64,000 bases of DNA from Haemaphysalis longicornis (taxonomy: Eukaryota > Arthropoda > Arachnida > Ixodida > Ixodidae): assembly GCA_013339765.2 (NCBI GenBank), contig CM023454.1, forward strand, positions 150,942,480 through 151,006,479. The letters run 5' to 3'. Under the pieces are notes generated by a model. That model was given only the letters and a program-made list of their open reading frames with translations. It was not told where the DNA came from and ran no database searches. Position 1 is the stretch's first letter; the number at the start of each line of letters is the position of its first letter. The position numbers and the translations under genes were made by a program. Shown here in pieces: positions 44,421-54,840 of the stretch.

Positions 44421-44544
44421 TCACTGCGTCGCCATACGAACAGTTTGCCATTATAGTTTCCGCCCGCTCCGGTCGGTGTCGCCACGGTTCAAACCACGGC
44501 AGGGGAGCTGCGCGGGCGTTCGTTGATCGGCGTGCGTTTCTTTA

Positions 44545-44804
44545 CTAATTTTATCTCTTTAGCTTTCGGCGCGAGTGTTTCTGGAACCATCGATTCACAT
44601 TCAGAACATTGTAGATCACGGACGATTATTCTGGGCTAGCGACGTTAGGGCGAAACAGTTTGCTTATCTGAATTTGATAGCCCGTGCGGCATAAATATAA
44701 AGAATGGAAGACGCGCTTTGCTTGGAACGCAGATAACACAGCCGGGCGTGGCCCGGCAGTAAAAACAAACAATAAATAAGCAAGCCCATACGTGGTTCGC
44801 GGCA
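44545..44804 (-). repeat. partial 3' LTR of element C (family of element A)
   Basis: The minus strand starts TGCCGCGAACCACGTATGGG and tracks the element A LTR through CCGGGC, GATAAGCAAACTGT and GGTTCCAGAAACACTCGCG. Similarity is lost left of about 44545. The C-run just right of it corresponds to the polypurine tract. Confidence 0.8.
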
Positions 44805-44894
44805 TTACCCCCCCCCCCCCTCTAAGAGTGCATCGACCCGATGCTAAAATAAATCACAGTTCGAACAAACAACAACAACAACAAAAAAAGTTCG

Positions 44895-45921
44895 TCATCT
44901 TGCATAGTAAGGTTTCAAGCGAACCACGCGGACGACTTCGGGCCGCGTGCGTCGTCGTGATGTTCCGGAATCACCATCGGGGATCACCTCGTAGGTAAGT
45001 TGGCCGACACGTCGTAGAATTTGGTAGGGTCCGAAATATCGTCGCAGAAGCTTCTCACTGAATCCACGTCGTCGGATGGGAGCCCAAACCCAAACACGGT
45101 CCCCTGGGTGGTACTCGGCGTCTCGGCGTCGGAGGTTGTCGCGCCCGGCATCCACGAGCTGCTGGCGCGTTGTACGAACATCGAGCCAGCTGGCGGGCCT
45201 CCTCCGTACGCTGAAGGTATCCTTGGACGTCGGTGTTGAGGTCGTCGTCTTCTACGCGCGGAAGCATGGCGTCGAGCATCGTAGTTGGCCGTGTTCCGTA
45301 GACAAGCTCGAACGGCGTCAGCTGCGTCGTCTCCTGGATAGCCGTGTTGTACGCAAACGTGACATACGGGAGCACTTCGTCCCAAGTCTTATGTTCGACA
45401 TCAACGTACATTGACAGCATATCTGCGATTGTCTTTTTGTGTGATCTTGTTTAAATGCCTATAATCCACGCAGAAACGCAATATGCGGTCTTCTTATCTA
45501 AAACGCCAGGAGAAGTCCACGGACTAGGAGAGGGTTCAACAATTTCCTTGCCGAGCATTTTGTCAGCCTCTTGTTGTATAACGGGACGTTCAGCATGAGA
45601 TACGCGATGGATGTTGCATAGCTGCCCACAGGTTCTGCGTCACCAGTGTTTATGCTGCGCGTTACAGAGGATGTTGTGCCCAGTGGACGGCTGCATAAAT
45701 CTAAAAGGTCCTTACGTCAATGGACCGCGAAGAGCATTGGCGCCCACTTGTGAAAGATCGGGTGCTACCACCGGTGTGATTTTATCCGCTTGGAGCGATG
45801 ACTGCGTGGTGGGACCTAGCGTCACTAAATAAGCTACACTTAAGAGTACCGCCACTTCGTGCACCCGGAAGCGTCTGGGGGCCATTTTGTTTCTGGCGTG
45901 CCGTGTAGCCATCTCTTCCAA
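44895..45921 (-). pseudogene. element C pol with internal RT-to-integrase deletion
   Basis: Reading on the minus strand: the pre-RT arm (DKITPVVAPDLSQVG, about 45790), RVSHAERPVIQQEADKMLG and IVEPSPSPWTSP (45510-45600), then CVDYRHLNKIT at about 45450. Without the rest of RT, RNase H or the integrase core, the sequence passes to KTIADMLSMYVDVEHK at about 45430-45385, the segment just after the integrase catalytic Glu. The integrase C-terminus follows (HPGDRVWVWAPI, FGPYQILRRVGQLTYEV) and ends at 44895. The C-terminal part closely matches element A, so this is a shortened relative. Stops and frameshifts are present as well. Confidence 0.82.
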
Positions 45922-46299
45922 CGAAACCGCCGCCGGTTATGACGGGCAGAGTGCGACCGGCCGCTCTAGCGTCCGCGCAGCAGAGAGAAAGAGAGAGGAG
46001 AGGCGCCTAAAAACAAAATGGCTGCGCCCATATGTCAACAAATATCACGTGGTGCCGACCGACCAATGAAAATCCTGGAGGCACATAACAATGAGAGAAA
46101 AAAGTGCGGATACTCTAAAAGCCTTTATTTAGTGACGCTAGTGGGGCCTATACAAAGACGCACGGTCTTTACAGTGGTAGTTACGCCATGTGCTTACATG
46201 TGAATGCAACTCAGGTGTAGTAACAGAAAAGCAGTTTTTTTTTTTCGTTGCGAATATCGTACGCGTGATTCCGTGGCCAACGTAATGTAATGAAAGGGC
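45922..46299. other. unassigned DNA
   Basis: GA-rich patch near 45980-46000 and no recognisable gene or repeat. Confidence 0.35.
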
Positions 46300-46673
46300 A
46301 TTGGCACTTTACAAGGTCGAAAAAAGTTCAGTCACCTTTCCTTTTTGTACAGACTGTTTGTCTCCTAATGTAGCAATATACCTCCTTGACATCGTTAAAT
46401 GCCTATCAATACGACGTAAACGTCGTGGTCATGAATATTCCCTAGGCGCAATTTTTGACCGATCAAATGCTTTCAAATATAGTTTTTTTGTCCTACAACT
46501 GGGGAAGATTGGAATCCGCTGCCCTCTTGACTTGGAGCGTCTTAACGTTTGTGTTTATGCTTTATTGTTGTCTCTTATTCTGCACAATTGTGTTTTGTGT
46601 GCCCACTCCTGCTTGGGCCAGCGCATTGGCCTGCGGAATTGTGAAATAAATAAAAATAAATAAACACTTAATA
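46300..46673 (+). mobile_element. probable LINE 3' end
   Basis: Plus-strand frames give the end of a CR1/Jockey-like ORF2: RSNAFKYSFFVLQ (where the family often has a T-F-K-x-SFFP-type motif), then a short C-terminus TPAWASALACGIVK. An AAATA-type tail with AATAAA follows (about 46644-46665). No catalytic domain remains. The call rests on the motif order and the tail. Confidence 0.45.
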
Positions 46674-47312
46674 ACGAGTGACGCAGGATCAACTATACTG
46701 CCTTCTCATTTGGAGCACGTGAGCAGACTTATATGGCAAGGAAAAGTTGCAAAACCCCAAATCTAAACAGACAAAATACACCGAGGATTCGTGTGGTCCT
46801 TATATTTTTTTTTACGTAACCGTATGCTCTTGCAAAAAAGCTAGCTTATGCAGGCCCACTTCTTCAGCTATGGCACACCCCGTTATGAATTAGGAAAAGT
46901 AAATTACCGACCAGAAACAGTCCATCGAGTGATACGTTGAAAATGATATTTGTGTGCTCATGCCTTGCTTTTTTTGGGGGAAGCGTTTTTTTCTAGTTTC
47001 TATAGCATACCTCGTATTTAATTCAAAAATCTTGGATGGAATCAAGTGAAACTGGCTACTCTTCACTGTCGGAACGGAGGATGATTGTTTCGTTGGCGTT
47101 ACTTGTTTTTATTTTTTGAAGTGATGAGATTATCATTGGAAAGTGAGTCTCCTTGTTAAGCGTAAAAAACGTTTTCTGAAGCTCGAGGAGTTTCGAACTC
47201 CCTGACGCCGATCATGTGTGGGACATTTTAGGGGGGAAGCTCCTCTTTCTCGGGCCCTGTCCCGGCCGTACACGGCACATTAATGATTATTGTGGCAGGA
47301 TCCCCCTAGGGA
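46674..47312. other. unassigned AT-rich DNA
   Basis: No open frame of note and no repeat boundary seen. Confidence 0.35.
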
Positions 47313-47627
47313 TTGGCCAACCAAAGATTGGCCGAAGAGGTAAAAACATTGAACGCGTTCGTTGCTACCCAACAAGGAGGAGAGGAAGAAGAAGAGGTTG
47401 TTCGTCGCCTGCGAGCTGAAGAGGCATACCGGGGGTACGCGACACAAGACGCTCTGCAGAAGGCGACGGCCAAGGTGGCTAAAATGTCACACACCGAATT
47501 CGCCAACTTACCCATGGAGATTCTTATCGTCCCAAACAAGTCCTACATTATCACCAGAAACATCGACGTCGTCGACGGGATGGTTAACGGAGCGTTGGAA
47601 AGCTTGACGTGTCGAGTCTTTCTATGA
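47313..47627 (+). pseudogene. PIF1/Helitron-type helicase C-terminal fragment
   Basis: A 104-codon frame without its own ATG. It has an Asn/Gln/Glu-rich stretch (LNAFVATQQGGEEEEE), then LPMEILIVPNKSYI and RNIDVVDGMVNGA (residues 82-94), which is the signature near the end of PIF1-family helicases (normally M-L-x-RN-L/I-D-x-x-x-GLVNG). PIF1-type helicases occur as host enzymes and as the helicase domain of Helitron transposases; the fragment cannot tell which. Walker motifs and the Rep nuclease are not found upstream. The presence of Helentron-like repeats in the window makes a Helitron origin attractive but unproven. Confidence 0.55.
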
Positions 47628-47854
47628 TGTGTGGGAGAATGTTTCACGGTTTTACCGATAAGCATTTTATCTTCTCCCCTCTCATCATCATTCACTTTGT
47701 GGAGATGGGGGGATTTTTTTCTCCCTCAGCCTGGTGCAGTTGCAGTTAACAGAAGTGGTTCGGCGCAACGCACCCGAGTGATAAGTGCCAGAACCATGTA
47801 ATAAAATTTCGGCGAATGGCGATGGTGATGCTGAACATAGGATTTCAATCAAAA

Positions 47855-48060
47855 TTGCGCTGCTGAGCACGAGGTCGCGGGTTCGATTCCCGGCCGCGGC
47901 GGCCGCTTTTCTGATGGAGGCGAAAAGCAAAAACGCCCGTGTGTACGAGATTTCGGCGCACGTTAAAGATCCCCAGGTGGTCAAAATTAATCCGGAGCCC
48001 TCCACTACGGCGCGCCTCATCGCCTGCGCTGCGTCGGCGCGTTAAACCCTACAATCAATC
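47855..48060 (+). mobile_element. tRNA-derived SINE lacking its first ~25 bp
   Basis: Starts within the head just after the A box (TTGCGCTGCTGAGCACGAGG), keeps the B box GGTTCGATTCC at 47880-47890, the whole body and the tail ACAATCAATC. A perfect 14-bp target-site duplication GATTTCAATCAAAA lies at 47841-47854 and 48061-48074. The perfect duplication and few body differences suggest a recent insertion. Confidence 0.95.
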
Positions 48061-48074
48061 GATTTCAATCAAAA

Positions 48075-49814
48075 GTTCCCTGTTCGCTATGGCAGCACAC
48101 AATGCAAGCATGCAGTGCTGCGTTACGGAGCGCCGCAGCGCAGATCACACAGTTGAGTCAAATGGCGTGCACGTTGCTCTCATTTGCCGAGTTTGCTTTA
48201 TTGGCGGTGTGGGTTGGTTGCCTTCCGGAGTAGTTTCCTTGCTCTTCGTGTTACCACCTGGGACAGATGTGTTAACGTGGGCATCAGCAAGAAAACCGGA
48301 GGTATAATTTGTATCGTTGCATTACAGAATAGCGTGAAAAAGATGCGGGACAGCGTTTACAGCCTGTTTCCCCGCCCTTTTAGCCCTTCTGTGCAGTGCA
48401 ATGAGGGCAGCCGCATTTCATAGAATAATGATTTCAAGCACTCTCGTTTCAACCATTTCAAAGGTTAATTAAACACACCCTCATTTTACGCGAATGCTGT
48501 GCCGCTTCCTTTTATCACCTACCTAGTAAGTGCGGACAAACTTCGCCTCCGTGTTCTGCAGTGTTTTACAAGCCACGATGCCCGCTGCTCGAACACTGCT
48601 GCACCGAGCCGCGATGGCGTGTTGAGCGGGTGTTCGGTCGTCGGTATGGTCACCCGACCCGGACTCCAAAGCGGTGTTCGACGCGACAGGGCTTTCTGAC
48701 GTGCTCCTAGCTGTGACTGACTCCGCAATGCGTGCACCCAACTATCGCAAGATTTTCTGATATTTTATAGTGACTACGAAGTTACAATAACGTTATAGGA
48801 GATGCCGTGACAGTATAGTGGGACACTAATCGCAACACACTTTGGGTGCAAACCAGTATGAAGAAAATTTCGGCACGACGACACGTATGAAGGCATCACG
48901 TAAGACAAAAAAAGGCCTACAAACTACAGTCAAAAGTGCAACTAGAGTACGACGTAAAGGAGGAGCACATTCAAAAGGTGTCGCTGTTAACGTAACTGAA
49001 GCTGTGCAGAAAACGTTTCACAGGAGACATGGCGACGTGAAGTTGGCGACCTAAAGTGCCAGGGAAAGAGTGGTTTCTGCGGTTAGCAAGGATAGATCCT
49101 GCAGTTACTGGCTGAGGCAGCGATGAGCCACGCCACGAACGCTGGTAGACAAAGACGCATTGCCCCGGCAAGGCGACGTGGCGTCGGTACGCCGGAACGA
49201 CGGCCTCAGAGCGCACGGCTTCTTGCCGACCTGACGACAGGCCTCAGAACGCTCAGGGCTTGTCTTGAACCAAGCGGCTTCTAAGCAGTACTCCTCCGCG
49301 TAGGACATTCTTCTTCCACATCGGTTACTTCTGCTACAATCCAGCGTCGGCTTTCGACGATGATGGTGATGCCAACATTTCGTCTTCACAGCGAACAGCG
49401 GAAAATGGCCACACATGCGCTGTGTATTTTGTTCTCTATTCCTTTCTGGCCTATTCTTAGTGAGACAAACTGAAATAATTTACTTTTACATTCATGTCAC
49501 TTAAATGAACTAACCATTCTTTGGCGATCTTTGCCCTGAGTCGGCCTTACGCCATAAAAATGTAATCATCATCATTATCATCATCACTAGTGAGACAAAA
49601 TACAGTCGTAAAGTGTTTGTCATAAGTCAGCCGCCGCCTTGAGGCAATGGATGTTCGCTATTGCCACCAGACACGAATGGAGCCTGCTCAAGGCCCTAGC
49701 GGGCGTTTGCTTCTGTGTATTTTGTGATGAATCGATAACCTATATCGGCAAACTTTCGAAACGGCGATCTGTGGACGCAGAGCGACAGCAGGACAGGGGA
49801 CGACGGGTAGCGGG
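48075..49814. other. unassigned DNA
   Basis: No coding domain recognised on either strand. A short (TCA)n run lies near 49566-49588. Confidence 0.4.
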
Positions 49815-49816
49815 AT

Positions 49817-49851
<35 letters not shown>

Positions 49852-50850
49852 TCAACATTGACACTTGTAGCATTACAGTGGAGGACACATACATAAGAAA
49901 TACAACGCGAGCAAATAAAAAATAACAAAGGTTAACAAAGTACAATTTGCGCTAATACATGCGCACACATATTTTCACAAAGCCTTCACAAACGCTTCGT
50001 TATCGACAATTGGTGACGGTTGCAGCAGGTATGGACGTTCCATTGCCGGATAGTTCTGGGGAAAAAAACGCGACTTAAACAAATCAATTGTGCCTCCGAT
50101 ATTCGCGTATTTTATTATTGTGGCCGTGTCGTCCCTGCGACATTTGGCGTGGTGAAAGTAAGTACTTGTCGCGGGGTATCCTAACCTGACTGTCGCAATA
50201 TTATGAAATAACTTTAGTGGCATTTCTTTTTCCTTTTTAGCTCGAGCGGTTGCCACACCAAGGACTGTTTCAAAGTAACCGTACTTTGAAGTGTCGCGTA
50301 ATTTCCAGAAATATGACGAGCTGCAAGGTTGTGTACTTTTTCTAAGTTTTTTTTGTCCCTTGCTGTTGGTGTATCCTGCACAGTGCGTGCATATTCAGTT
50401 ACTGATCTGACATATGTTTAATTTAATAGTTCTCGTGAACTTTGGGGAATCTGTTTGGTGCTTCTACGCAGGAAAGCCAACATACGGAAAGGTATTGAAG
50501 ACAAAATCTACATGTAGATGCAAGCGCAGTGTCGGTGTAAAGAACACACCTAGATACTTAAATTCACTTACATTTTGCAACTTCTAAATTCACTTACATT
50601 TTGCAACGGTCTGCAGCATTAGCACTTTCAGGTCACTGTGTTCTTAGTAAACACATGTGTACAGTTTTTTCCAGGCGTAATGTTCGGTGCCACTTTTGAC
50701 ACCATGTTATCCAAGTCGCGTTGTAACACGCGGCTCTCCTCGACACCTTTGACTTCGTGGTACATTACACAATCGACTGCGAATAGCCGCATGGAGGAAC
50801 GAATGTTTGCCGACATATCCTGTATAAAAACCAAGAATAAGAACAACTAA
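49815..50850 (-). pseudogene. CR1/Jockey-type LINE: RT end, C-terminus and tail
   Basis: The minus strand begins inside RT: FLVFIQDMSANIRSSMRLFA, followed by VDCVMYHEV, where the catalytic FADDC box reads FAVDC, so one catalytic Asp is lost. After a frame break come VSEFKYLGVFFTPTLRLHL (about 50560), the thumb, and a C-terminal frame (50256-49975) with TIIKYANIGGTIDLFKSRFF and the family's typical NYPAMERPYLL end. A (TTTA)n tail closes it at 49815-49852. The element is 5'-truncated. It resembles the RT remnant at 42270 but lies on the other strand. Reverse transcription is no longer possible. Confidence 0.8.
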
Positions 50851-51479
50851 TTCTCTGACGATTACTATACTCCGTAACGCGAGATTTGGGTGCAGCGCGA
50901 CCTGAGGTCTTCTCAGTGACGGCGCACATCTGCTGCGTGCGAGCAAGTGATGTCGTGGTCAGCGATCGCAGGGCGGCGGGCGCTGCCCTTGTGTTATGTC
51001 GCAGCGTGTCGCCGCAGGCCAGTGCGTTGTTGTAAATCGTGTTTAGCGGATGAGCGGCGAACGGAACAGCGTATGGGAAAAGTGTCTTGGCGGCGACGCA
51101 TGGCGAAAGTACGAGGGGGAGGCAGAGAGAGATGACGCAATAGCCGCGGGTGGCGTCCTTGTCTTCACCCTTAGCCACAATCTCCTCTCTGTTTTCTTTG
51201 TGCCTTCGCTGCTCAGTTCGCTCACTCCGTTACGCGGACATAGACGGACGCCGCCACCGCGAAACCCAGGTGTCCGCCGCGAAAGGGCTGCGCCCTAAAG
51301 TGTAAATCATACAATCACGGACGTGAAGCGGTGGCGCCGCCTCCGTGCCCTTGCAGGCCAAGTTGCCCAGGAAGCGACGAACCCGGAGTCCCAGAGTAAA
51401 ATTTAGCGTGAAGCGAGTGCAGGCCGAGTGGACAGAAAATAGGTTGGGATGGGGATGACTGTTACAAAATTTCGATACC
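50851..51479. other. unassigned DNA
   Basis: GC-rich overlapping frames, no recognisable product. Confidence 0.35.
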
Positions 51480-51800
51480 AATCAGGGACAAAAGGAATGT
51501 CAGGCAGCAATTACGGAATAATGGCGAATAAAGGCCAACCTCCATGCAGCGAAATTCAACGGCGAAGTTCCCGCAGCGACCGCCGAGAATCAACGCGCAG
51601 CACAGTTTTCGTCGACCCAACCTCCATGCAACAGGAAGCGGCGAACGCCGCAGACCAGCGAGCCATAGAGTTTCTAAGCTAGTGAGAAACTCTATGCAGC
51701 GAGCTACTTGAATCAAGGTTGGCAGAAGTCAAATCCAAAACCAGATACACGTGAACATATCCCTGCTTTTAAGTTGTCTTCAATAAAAAGCTACTATTGA
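51480..51800 (+). repeat. segment X, also present in degraded form at 54612-54840
   Basis: Blocks shared with 54612-54840 in the same order: GCAGCAATT, GGCGAAGTTCC, TTTTCGTCGACCCAACCTCC immediately followed by ATGCAACAGGAA, CCATAGAGTT, TTGGCAGAAG, GAACATAT and TTGTCTT. The second copy has many small deletions between these blocks. This copy lies directly left of the duplicated unit Y. Confidence 0.75.
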
Positions 51801-51840
51801 CTAATAAAACTTCATATAAACGACCTAACTAATATCTGTT

Positions 51841-53525
51841 TATTGTGAGGGCGGTGTTAGTTTGAAATTGGCGTCATAGTTAGCACAAAGACATTGCAAA
51901 CTGGCAACATTGAGTAAAAGTGTTTGGGTTGTGCGTTTGCTTGGTAGCTTTGCGACTACTTTTAAGTTTTGTGAGCTGAACTTCACTGTAATGGCCATCA
52001 GTTGTTCCATTTCGGCTACACCTTTAACCACCGTGCTACAGTGTCAGTTTTCTGGCAGTTTTCCGGACGCAGTGTTCAAGACAAAATAGCTGTACACGGA
52101 AAGAAGGCGCGGAAGGAGCGTCTGCTTTTTGGCTGCTAAGTGCGCAAGCGCTCTGCGCAGACAGGAAGTAGAAAACTGTGATTGGCTGTAGCTCCAAATA
52201 CAGTTCGACGCTTCCGGTCTAGTTCGCGTGATATCTATCCCGCGCAGATCACCGGCGAACAACCGTTCTCACGATGCCGGCGCCCGCCGAAATTTCGCCG
52301 AAATTATTGGGACGGTTGGAACACAAAGGACGTTTGGAACGGTGTGCGAGAGGCATGCGAGAAATGCCGTGTTGCGGGCTTCTGAAGCCGGATTAGGGCA
52401 GGGCATGCGGCCGAGAGTTAAGTTCGCAAGACAGAGAGTGATAAGATGTTCGCTCATTCTTCATTTTTTTAATGACCAGTGTCTTGCAGCGCGCCTTAGC
52501 TACTAAGGACGCATACGTCTATTACCCCTCGTTCCTTTTTCATGCACCATGATTGATGAAGGCGCCCAGAAGAACGCACTTAGTGTAATTTTCTGTCAAA
52601 TCTATTTGCTTTTTTACAAGCCTAATACTGTGCCACTGGCTTACGATGCTTTCGCAGAAATTACCAAGCATATTTCGGAGCAAGCACCGCATTTCCTGCG
52701 ATACACCAGGCCACACCGTCAGCAGCACAGACACTCTGCGTACAGACTCGGCCAGGACAAAAGCCGCAATTCGTTCTAATCTTTAAAACGCATCACGAAG
52801 GACGCAGATAGAAGGGTTCCCAGCATGGAAGCGCCTCCATGCCAAAAAAAAGAAAACGAGGCGGCGCTTACAGGGCGCTTCCTGTGCGGCGACCGCCGCG
52901 GTAGCAGCCGTTTAACGGTCATTACGATGTGCTCGCCATGCTGCAGCGGCTGTGGCTTCGGCTGCGCGAGCGGCTAACCGCGCTCTCTCGGAAGGGGCCC
53001 GTAATCCAATCGCCCCCGCGTGGTTCGTGTGGGACGTGCACAGCGCAAAGTGGGTATCTTTGCTTTATTCCCTGTCGGCATTCTTTTTTTCAGAAGCGGC
53101 CCTTTTCGAAGGTAGTGTAAGGACCGTTCGCGCGCAGCACGGCTCGAACAAAAGAGCCGAGTTCCGCGCGGGCCGGTTGTCGGGGGGCGGAAATTCTGTG
53201 AGCATCTGTATTTTTTGTTGCCACTTCTTCTCCTGGAGATGAAAAGGACGCGTAAGCGAGAGCGATAACAATACGTATTAATCCACGCGGCGAGCCCCCC
53301 TCCGCATTTCAAGGTGTAATACCGTCTCTAGCTTTGCCACCGGAACGGTTTACCTTGGCGGGTGCTTCGAGGTTTTATTTGCGGAAATGCTTGCCTGCTG
53401 AGCGAGTCAACGAGAATAATTACAATAACTTCATTGCCCGAAATTACCGGTGGGGAACAATAGGCCTCCGCCGACAAGCCTTGCAGAAATAGCTGCTGCG
53501 TGAATCCCCATCGCACCAGAACCAA
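51841..53525 (+). repeat. duplicated unit Y, copy 1 (1.68 kb)
   Basis: Nearly identical, in the same orientation, to 57849-59523. Differences are mostly single-base indels (for example CCGAAATTATTGGGACGGTTGG against GGTTGA, and CTCTCTCGGAAGG against CTCTTCGGAAGG) plus scattered substitutions. The unit has no long open frame. It contains CGCTTCCGGTC (an ETS-like site) and GTGATTGGCTG (an inverted CCAAT box) near 52170-52220, followed by an ATG at 52273 opening 36 codons; that is promoter-like but not enough to call a gene. Confidence 0.9.
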
Positions 53526-54611
53526 CCCATACAAAGAACTGCCTTATGCGGCGTCTATTGAAATACATTATGGTGAGCTATGAGCCGCCTTGGGTCTGCT
53601 ATGGATCACCCATTAAAAAGGCATAAATTAGGCTATAGCCAGTATTGAATTGCTTTATAAGATCACTGCATACTAAATGCACTGTAAGACCATACAATTC
53701 TCTATTAAGACGATTTCGAACACCTAGTGTCGTTTTCAGTCTATGAGTCACAGCTTTCAGGTAACTGTAGCCAGCTAAAGAAATATGTATGGCTTTAGTT
53801 CTATAGACCTAGTTCCGGCAAAGCTCTTTTGGCTGCATAGATCCATTTTTTACAGCTGAAGTTACTGATCTCAAAACCATTAGCTGTCTTCTTGCCTGAG
53901 ACTATTGACAAAGCAGTTGTCCAAAGCTATAGAGAGTAAGCGCATAAAGCTCTTCGCTTTGTATAGCGCACGAAATTGTTTCGCTCTAGTTTACGACTTC
54001 AATAACCATTCAGCTGTCTTTTGCAGCAGCTGATTGAAAAGATGTGTCCTAAACTATAGAAGAAAGCACAGTAAAAGCTCATTTGGCTGCTATCGGCCGT
54101 CTGTTTAGCTCTAAGCTACAAACTTGGAACGCATGTGACAGGCGTGTCTTCTGCCAGCTATTGGAGAAAGAAATTTGCTTTCAAGAGCTAGAAGTGAGGC
54201 AGCCATAAAAACTATCTGCGCTGGGTACGTACAATATCGTAATGTAAACCTTTAGATGTGTGATAATTAAGCAACATTTTGCCGGCATTAAGAAAGCGTT
54301 TGGCGCAGAACTTACAAGCCTGCATCCATAAAGGCTTCTTTAGCTAACTACATAGTAACATAAGGCTCCAAGTTCCAGCCGCTAATCGAAAAGTGTTAGC
54401 CTATAAAGGTATAATTCGAGCAACCATTAAATCCTATTCTGCTGGTTTCAATATGACTTATGACGCGAAATTCATATACTCATGATTTACCTAGCTACAT
54501 CTACAACACAGATTGGATAACGATGATGAGGTTGATCGGCCGGTTATATGAACGTATTTGTTCAATAAGGTTAGGTACTTATTATACCACAATACGGAAA
54601 TATGGCGATAA
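53526..54611. repeat. region with degenerate ~127 bp tandem repeat (53694-54202)
   Basis: The block AAGCTC starts units at 53821, 53947 and 54075 (spacing 126 and 128 bp). Each unit also carries a GCTGTCTT-like block mid-unit and an ACTATAGA/GCTATAGA-like block near its end, and a further diverged unit probably starts at about 53694. No gene is recognised. Confidence 0.55.
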
Positions 54612-54840
54612 GCACTCATGCAGCAATTCTGGCGAAGTTCCGATTATCGAAATCAGCGCAGCAAGTTTTCGTCGACCCAACCTCCATGCAACAGGAACGG
54701 CAACTCTAACCAGCGACCATAGAGTTCTCATCGACAACCATCAATCTTTGACAAGTTGGCAGAAGCAAGTCCAAAAGCCACCAGGAACATATGCCTCTTT
54801 AATTGTCTTAATAAGGCTATATGCTAATAGATTATAACCT
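54612..54840 (+). repeat. segment X', shortened degraded copy of 51480-51800
   Basis: Same ordered blocks as segment X, but about 90 bp shorter through many small deletions. The open frame 54460-54837 across it has no domain and is not conserved with X. Confidence 0.7.
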
